This document shows positions 6,213 to 10,347 of a stretch of 10,347 bases of DNA, one piece after another. The DNA comes from JAJFTV01 sp964426355 (GTDB lineage: Bacteria > Chloroflexota > Anaerolineae > Anaerolineales > Anaerolineaceae). The notes below the pieces were generated by a model, which was given only the letters and a program-made list of their open reading frames with translations, did not search any database and was not told the DNA's origin. The stretch is from assembly GCA_964426355.1 (NCBI GenBank), contig CAYRRA010000159.1, positions 1-10,347 on the forward strand. The letters are read 5' to 3'. Each line of letters begins with the position of its first letter. The first letter of the stretch is position 1. Both the position numbers and the translations under genes were made by a program.

Positions 6213-7787
6213 TTATTTCATCAATTCAACATTACGCGGCAGCGAAAAGCAGATTTTCCCGCCTTTTTCGTAGCCGCTATCCACCCAAATCCTGCCATCG
6301 TGCGCCTCAATAATCGCACGGGTTAAATACAAACCCAGACCAGCTCCTTTGGTGTTGCGAGCCATGTCCGGCGCGCGGTAAAATCGATCAAAGATAAAGG
6401 GAATATCACGCGGGTCAATGCCCGGTCCTTGATCAATGACACAGACAATCACCAGATCGCTTCGAACCGACCCCATGATGCGAATCTCTCCTTGAGGCGC
6501 ATATTTGACTGCGTTTGAAATTAGATTTGAGAAAACCTGCTCAAGACGAGCCTCATCTGCCAGGATTACCGGAAAATCGGCGGGAAAATCGACCACGATT
6601 TGATGTTGCGGGGATTGTGGCTGGAAACGTTCAGACATTCGCCGCGCCAATTCGGACAACAAAACATCTGAACGCTTCAGCGCCACTCCATCAGCCTGCA
6701 ACCGTGAGGCATCTAAAAGGTTTTCGATTAACGCAGCCAGGCGGTCTGTTTCTTCCTCAATCACCATCAAGCTGTCCTCAACGATATCGGCATCCCACGA
6801 AACATCTTTCCGTCGCAAGGTGCCGGCATAACCTTTGATCAAAGCAACCGGCGTCTTTAGCTCATGGCTGATAATCGAGATGAAGGTGCTCTTCAACTCA
6901 TCAGCCTGCCGGAAACGGGTGATATCCCGTATAGAAGCAATAATGTTCAGCAGCACGCCTTCTGAGGAATGCAGTGGGGCATACGTGATGCCCACTGGTA
7001 GAGGAGGTTTTTCAGCATCAAACAACCTCAAATCACCCTCAACATATAATTGAATATTGTGCGAAAGGGGCCATCCACCCGCCACAGCGCGTTCAAGGGT
7101 TAAACCTTGTGGTGGTTTATGCCAATGCATCACATCAGCATGTAGTCTGCCCAACATCTCCTGAGGCTCCATTCCGATCATCCGGACAAATGATCGATTG
7201 CACCGTTCAATTTTCAAATCATTGGAAAGGATCAGGATGCCGTCCGCAACGGCATCCACCAATGCTTCGCTACGCTGCTTTTCCAGCGTCACCTGTTGGT
7301 AAAGCAGCGCATTTTGCACCGCAATGGCAGCTTGATCGGCGAAGCTGCTTAATAAGGCACGATCGTTTTTCGAGAAAACACCCGCATAACCGCGGAAAAT
7401 GAAGATTACCCCTACAACCTGGTTTCGAGTTACCAACGGTAAACCCACACCGGTCAGCAACCCCAGGCTTGCAACGCGTGTCAAATCCTGTAACAACCGG
7501 TTGATCTCAGGCAACGCAAAATGTTCGGGGTCTTTTGGATCTGAAGAAATATCTGCCAGGATGCGTTCAACGTATTTCAGAAACGGCGCGGTAAGGGCAT
7601 GGGACGCTCTGATATGCCATTGGTCGGTTTCAGAGCGCATGGCAATCAAACCAGCTTTCCCTGCCAGCATCTCGATGGATATGCGCAGTATTCGCTCCAG
7701 GAGCTTGTCCAAATCAAGCTCCTGGGTTATCGCGCGCGTTATTTCTAGTAGATAATCTCTCTGGCGAACGCGGAAATCGGGCAACAT
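6213..7787 (-). CDS. Soluble GAF-PAS sensor histidine kinase
   Basis: Domain order is a GAF-like sensor about 14-165, a PAS domain about 173-292, HisKA with the H-box ISHELKTP (phospho-acceptor H308, 305-312), and HATPase_c with the N-box NLISNAVKYAP (421-431), G1 DQGPGID (452-458), F-box FIFDRFY (464-470) and G2 GAGLGLYLTR (481-490). All catalytic boxes are intact, so autophosphorylation is expected. No transmembrane helix is present, so it should sense an intracellular signal. No response regulator is encoded in the window, making it an orphan locally. ATG at 7787 is the only reasonable start: the frame upstream reaches a stop without a good alternative. The ribosome site is weak. It begins 30 bp after the aminotransferase stop with no terminator between, so co-transcription is likely. 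The GAF and PAS ligands cannot be told from sequence. Confidence 0.95.
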   Translation of the reverse strand: MLPDFRVRQRDYLLEITRAITQELDLDKLLERILRISIEMLAGKAGLIAMRSETDQWHIRASHALTAPFLKYVERILADISSDPKDPEHFALPEINRLLQDLTRVASLGLLTGVGLPLVTRNQVVGVIFIFRGYAGVFSKNDRALLSSFADQAAIAVQNALLYQQVTLEKQRSEALVDAVADGILILSNDLKIERCNRSFVRMIGMEPQEMLGRLHADVMHWHKPPQGLTLERAVAGGWPLSHNIQLYVEGDLRLFDAEKPPLPVGITYAPLHSSEGVLLNIIASIRDITRFRQADELKSTFISIISHELKTPVALIKGYAGTLRRKDVSWDADIVEDSLMVIEEETDRLAALIENLLDASRLQADGVALKRSDVLLSELARRMSERFQPQSPQHQIVVDFPADFPVILADEARLEQVFSNLISNAVKYAPQGEIRIMGSVRSDLVIVCVIDQGPGIDPRDIPFIFDRFYRAPDMARNTKGAGLGLYLTRAIIEAHDGRIWVDSGYEKGGKICFSLPRNVELMK

Positions 7788-7817
7788 GATAACAGAAAAA
7801 CCTGCTTCAATCTAATG

Positions 7818-9149
7818 TTAGTGAGCTGGCTCATCTTCAGCCAGACCGATGACCAGATCAAAGATTTCAAGCGCTTCTTCCATCTCTGCCTGGCTGATAC
7901 TCAGCGGGGGTGCCAATCGGATGGTGCTCTCTCCACAACCCAGCATTAACATACCATATTCAAAAGCCAGGTCAACCACACGATCTCGAATTTTCTTATT
8001 CGGTTCGCGGGTTTCTTTATTTTTTACGAAATCGACACCAATCATCAGACCAAGTCCACGGACATCGCCGATACTTTCATGTTCAGCCATCATCGCCTGC
8101 AACCGCTTGAGCGTATATTCGCCAACCACTCTTGCGTTCTGCATATACTCGGTCTCCACCAGTTCCAGTGTGGCAAGTGCTGCAGCACAGGCTAATGGGT
8201 TGCCACCGTAGGTGTTACCATGTGCACCTTTTTCCCAATCAAAAATACTGGCTCGAGCAGCCGTGATACCCAGCGGTACACCTGAAGCGATCCCTTTTGC
8301 AATGGTAATAATATCTGCCTCAACACCGAAATTCTCAATCCCCCACCACTCCCCTGTTCTTCCCACACCGCACTGGACTTCATCTGCAATCAATAAAATC
8401 TTGTACCGGTCGCATAACTCTCTTAATGCAGGGAAGAAGTCAGGCGGAGGAACAATATAACCACCTTCGCCCTGGATAGGCTCAATTAAGATGCCTGCCA
8501 CGTCATTGGGCGGTGCAATACGGTGGAAAATTTCTTCTTCAATAAAACGAACAACTGTTTGCCCGTAACCTTCACCTGGTTTGCTGCGTAGCAGTGGACG
8601 GTAAGAATCCGGGTATGGTACGTGAGCAACACCACTCATCACCGGGAAGAAACCTTCTCGGTAGAGGTTTTTGCTGGCTGTAAATGCCAGTGCCCCCATT
8701 GTACGCCCATGAAAGCCGCCAAGAAATCCAATAAATTGTGTCCGCCCTGTGTAATTACGAGCCAGTTTAATGGCTGACTCAACACTTTCTGCACCGGAAT
8801 TACACATGAAAGATACCGCCGGCTCAGAAAACGGGGTGATCTGACTGATTTTCTCAGCCAATTGAACCCATTTCTCATGATAGAAATCTGAAGATATGTG
8901 GATAAATTTTTCTGCCTGTTCTTGAATCGCCTTTACAACCTTTGGGTGACTGTGCCCGGTTGAAACAACCGCAATCCCGGCTGCCATGTCGAGAAAACGA
9001 TTTCCATCAACATCCCACACTTCTGTACCCTTACCGTGGTCCATCACAAAAGGATAACCGCGCGGATAAGAAGGGGAGATGACTCGTTGATCACGTTCAA
9101 CAAGTTCCCGGGCTTTTTTGCCTGGTAGAGGTAATTTTAACGGCTTCAT
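7818..9149 (-). CDS. Class III PLP aminotransferase (acetylornithine/4-aminobutyrate type)
   Basis: This is a full-length (443 residues) fold-type I, class III aminotransferase. It moves an omega-amino group to a keto acid, normally 2-oxoglutarate, in the cytoplasm. Evidence: NSGAESVESAIKLAR (117-131, cofactor phosphate region), GGFHGRT (144-150), EPIQGEGG (223-230), the cofactor-ring Asp in IADEVQCGVGRTG (D256), the Schiff-base Lys in TIAKGIASG (K285), GNTYGGNPLAC (311-321) and the late Arg in IRLAPPL (410-416). The opening, with FVMDHGKGTEVWDVDGNRF at 34-52, resembles the group named acetyl ornithine aminotransferase family, which also holds archaeal ornithine and broad-specificity enzymes. 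I cannot choose between 4-aminobutyrate, ornithine, acetylornithine or another substrate, and no arginine or GABA genes lie beside it. ATG at 9149 has AAGGAG 6 nt upstream. It heads a likely two-gene unit with the histidine kinase. Confidence 0.94.
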   Translation of the reverse strand: MKPLKLPLPGKKARELVERDQRVISPSYPRGYPFVMDHGKGTEVWDVDGNRFLDMAAGIAVVSTGHSHPKVVKAIQEQAEKFIHISSDFYHEKWVQLAEKISQITPFSEPAVSFMCNSGAESVESAIKLARNYTGRTQFIGFLGGFHGRTMGALAFTASKNLYREGFFPVMSGVAHVPYPDSYRPLLRSKPGEGYGQTVVRFIEEEIFHRIAPPNDVAGILIEPIQGEGGYIVPPPDFFPALRELCDRYKILLIADEVQCGVGRTGEWWGIENFGVEADIITIAKGIASGVPLGITAARASIFDWEKGAHGNTYGGNPLACAAALATLELVETEYMQNARVVGEYTLKRLQAMMAEHESIGDVRGLGLMIGVDFVKNKETREPNKKIRDRVVDLAFEYGMLMLGCGESTIRLAPPLSISQAEMEEALEIFDLVIGLAEDEPAH

Positions 9150-9178
9150 ATAGTACTCCTTATAATGTGTTGGGATTT

Positions 9179-9189
9179 CCCTCTGAGGG
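9179..9189. promoter_or_regulatory. Perfect 11-bp palindrome in the aminotransferase leader, possible operator half
   Basis: CCCTCTGAGGG is a perfect inverted repeat (CCCTC-T-GAGGG) between the -10 and the ribosome site of the aminotransferase gene, about 20 bp downstream of the predicted start. The one-base loop rules out a normal hairpin, so protein binding is the more natural reading. It is short enough to be chance. Confidence 0.25.
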
Positions 9190-9211
9190 TAAGAAGGGAC
9201 AATACTACGTG

Positions 9212-9220
9212 ATTATATCA
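9212..9220 (-). promoter_or_regulatory. Extended -10 promoter candidate for the aminotransferase-kinase unit
   Basis: The minus strand reads TGA-TATAAT (9220 down to 9212), a perfect -10 with the TGn extension. No good -35 is present at 16-18 bp. Predicted start is near 9205, giving a leader of about 56 nt that holds the palindrome and AAGGAG. Confidence 0.6.
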
Positions 9221-9324
9221 TTGCCCAATGTCCAAAAATAACTAACAAACATCCTGAGGTGGGATAACTTTCCACACAACCAGGAATCTTTTCCGATTCG
9301 GAGATGAGCCTTTTTTATTCACGT

Positions 9325-9330
9325 TATAAT
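9325..9330 (+). promoter_or_regulatory. Candidate -10 for the 7TM sensor gene
   Basis: A perfect TATAAT lies 61 nt before the GTG start, with no convincing -35 at normal spacing and no TGn extension. It is the best promoter element seen between the divergent aminotransferase and sensor genes. Confidence 0.4.
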
Positions 9331-9374
9331 ATACCCAATATTTTTGTTTTCTCACAACCTTGCAGCATTCTATT

Positions 9375-9381
9375 AAGGGAG
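9375..9381 (+). promoter_or_regulatory. Ribosome binding site fixing the GTG start
   Basis: AAGGGAG sits 10 nt before the GTG at 9392. There is no in-frame ATG near it, and this site is the main reason for choosing GTG as the start of the sensor gene. Confidence 0.65.
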
Positions 9382-9391
9382 ACAACGACGC

Positions 9392-10347
9392 GTGGCACTT
9401 CATCTGCAAATCCTTTATATCATTGTTCTATTTCTTTCAACTGCAATCTCGTTTTCTTTATCGGTTTATGCCTGGCAGCAGCGCACTCAACCAGGGGTTT
9501 TTTATTTTTCTGGTATGATGCTGGCAGTGACATGGTATGTCATCTCGTCAGGTTTAATGTCTGTAAGCAGAACACCTGACCAGGCAAAATTTTGGGTCAA
9601 TCCCCATTTCCTGGGTTTGACCAGTATGTTGGCTTTCTTCATCACATTCGTAATCCGCTTCACCGGACACGAAAAATGGCTTTCGAGAACAGCACTTATT
9701 GTTTTCTTCTCAATTCCCATCATCACCCAGATTGTGATAGAAACCAACCCCCTTCATCACTGGTTCATCGTGGATATCAAATTTGTACAAAGCGGTTTCC
9801 TAATGGGGCTAAACAGCATCCAATACGGTCCATTTTTTTGGTTTCATTCGGTTTACAGCTATGCATTGGTATTTTTCGGGATCGGTCTCATCATCCATTT
9901 AGCTATCCGCACTTTCAAGATTTATCGAACACAAAGCATTACATTGCTGCTTGGTGTTCTTCCCCCTTTGCTGGGAAGCCTAAATGACTCCCGTTTGTTT
10001 TTCCCAGGCTTTGAATTTCCACTCGTTCCGATTGGGTTTGCCTTAATGGGGATGGTTTTCGCATGGAACATGTTCAGATACCGCCTCCTCAATGTGATAC
10101 CCGTTGCACGCGATATGCTGGTCGACAGCATGAGTGATGCCGTTCTTGTGCTGGATAACACCTCTGTTATTGTGGATGCCAACCAAAGTGCTTTAAACCT
10201 GCTTCAAAGGGACGTCTCTGCGGTCATCGGAGAGCAGGTGGCACAAGTTATACATCCCTGGGTTGAACTCTTTGAACGCTACAAAAACGTCCACAAAGTG
10301 CAGGCGGAGATCAGCTTGCGACAAGAACAGGAAGAGCATTATTATGA
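9392..10347 (+). CDS. 7TM-PAS sensor protein, probably a histidine kinase (3' partial)
   Basis: The frame from GTG at 9392 runs open to the window end for 318 codons and is easily missed because it lacks both an ATG start and a stop here. It opens VALHLQILYIIVLFLS and has seven hydrophobic segments at about 5-26, 36-56, 71-91, 97-117, 150-173, 182-197 and 210-228. This fits the HisKA_7TM N-terminal module (histidine kinase N-terminal 7TM region). A short linker with RYRLLNVIPVARDMLVDSMS (229-248) leads into a PAS domain, with DAVLVLDNTSVIVDANQSAL at 249-268, that continues to the edge. The output domain is outside the window. A histidine kinase is most likely from the family, but a GGDEF or other output is possible. 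It is divergent from the aminotransferase gene, with 242 bp between start codons. The ligand of the 7TM module is unknown. Confidence 0.87.
   Translation, partial: MALHLQILYIIVLFLSTAISFSLSVYAWQQRTQPGVFYFSGMMLAVTWYVISSGLMSVSRTPDQAKFWVNPHFLGLTSMLAFFITFVIRFTGHEKWLSRTALIVFFSIPIITQIVIETNPLHHWFIVDIKFVQSGFLMGLNSIQYGPFFWFHSVYSYALVFFGIGLIIHLAIRTFKIYRTQSITLLLGVLPPLLGSLNDSRLFFPGFEFPLVPIGFALMGMVFAWNMFRYRLLNVIPVARDMLVDSMSDAVLVLDNTSVIVDANQSALNLLQRDVSAVIGEQVAQVIHPWVELFERYKNVHKVQAEISLRQEQEEHYY

Noticed and set aside
9304..9987. Two plus-strand open frames (9304-9579 and 9592-9987) over the sensor gene
   Set aside because: They are out of frame with the 7TM-PAS reading, which alone shows seven hydrophobic segments and a PAS motif, so they are shadows.
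1..10347. Signs of mobile DNA, CRISPR, tRNA or rRNA
   Set aside because: No terminal inverted repeats, transposase or integrase motifs, spaced direct repeats, or cloverleaf-like sequences were seen on either strand by reading.

Overview
The window looks like a chromosomal segment of a Chloroflexota bacterium, most likely class Anaerolineae. This is an inference from gene content and architecture: a short Ser/Thr kinase with a C-terminal membrane anchor, an FHA/winged-helix regulator, a CpXC zinc-ribbon protein with a long helical extension, a 7TM-type sensor and a surface GH3 protein with a Pro/Thr stalk. Base composition is moderate and similar across genes. I see no rRNA, tRNA, CRISPR array, insertion sequence or phage gene.

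Layout. (a) 1-2802 (+): a GH3-fold exported or surface protein whose start lies before the window. It carries an Ig-like domain, a Pro/Thr linker and three C-terminal membrane helices. (b) 2753-3736 (-): a tail-anchored Ser/Thr protein kinase that converges on the GH3 gene and overlaps it by 50 bp. A possible 41-codon ORF (3720-3845, -) overlaps the kinase start. (c) 3940-4596 (+): an FHA plus OmpR-type winged-helix regulator, divergent from the kinase. The two -10 elements overlap in one near-symmetric AT block around 3896-3906. (d) 9149 down to 4798 (-): a co-directional run of a class III aminotransferase, a soluble GAF-PAS histidine kinase 30 bp downstream, and then a CpXC protein. The CpXC gene has its own extended -10 promoter and a good intrinsic terminator behind it. 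(e) 9392 to the end (+): the first 318 codons of a 7TM-PAS sensor protein, starting at GTG and divergent from the aminotransferase. It is cut by the window edge.

How they may work together. The kinase and FHA regulator suggest a phospho-Thr relay to transcription: a membrane kinase modifies a partner or the regulator, and the FHA domain reads the phosphate. The histidine kinase and the 7TM sensor add two more signalling inputs, but no response regulator lies in the window. The aminotransferase and GH3 protein are the metabolic and envelope parts. Their link to the signalling genes is positional only.

The points most worth a second look are the altered acid/base loop of the GH3 protein, the kinase/FHA divergent pair with its shared promoter core and overlapping small ORF, and the CpXC protein's helical extension. 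I found no clear evidence of a wholly new system.
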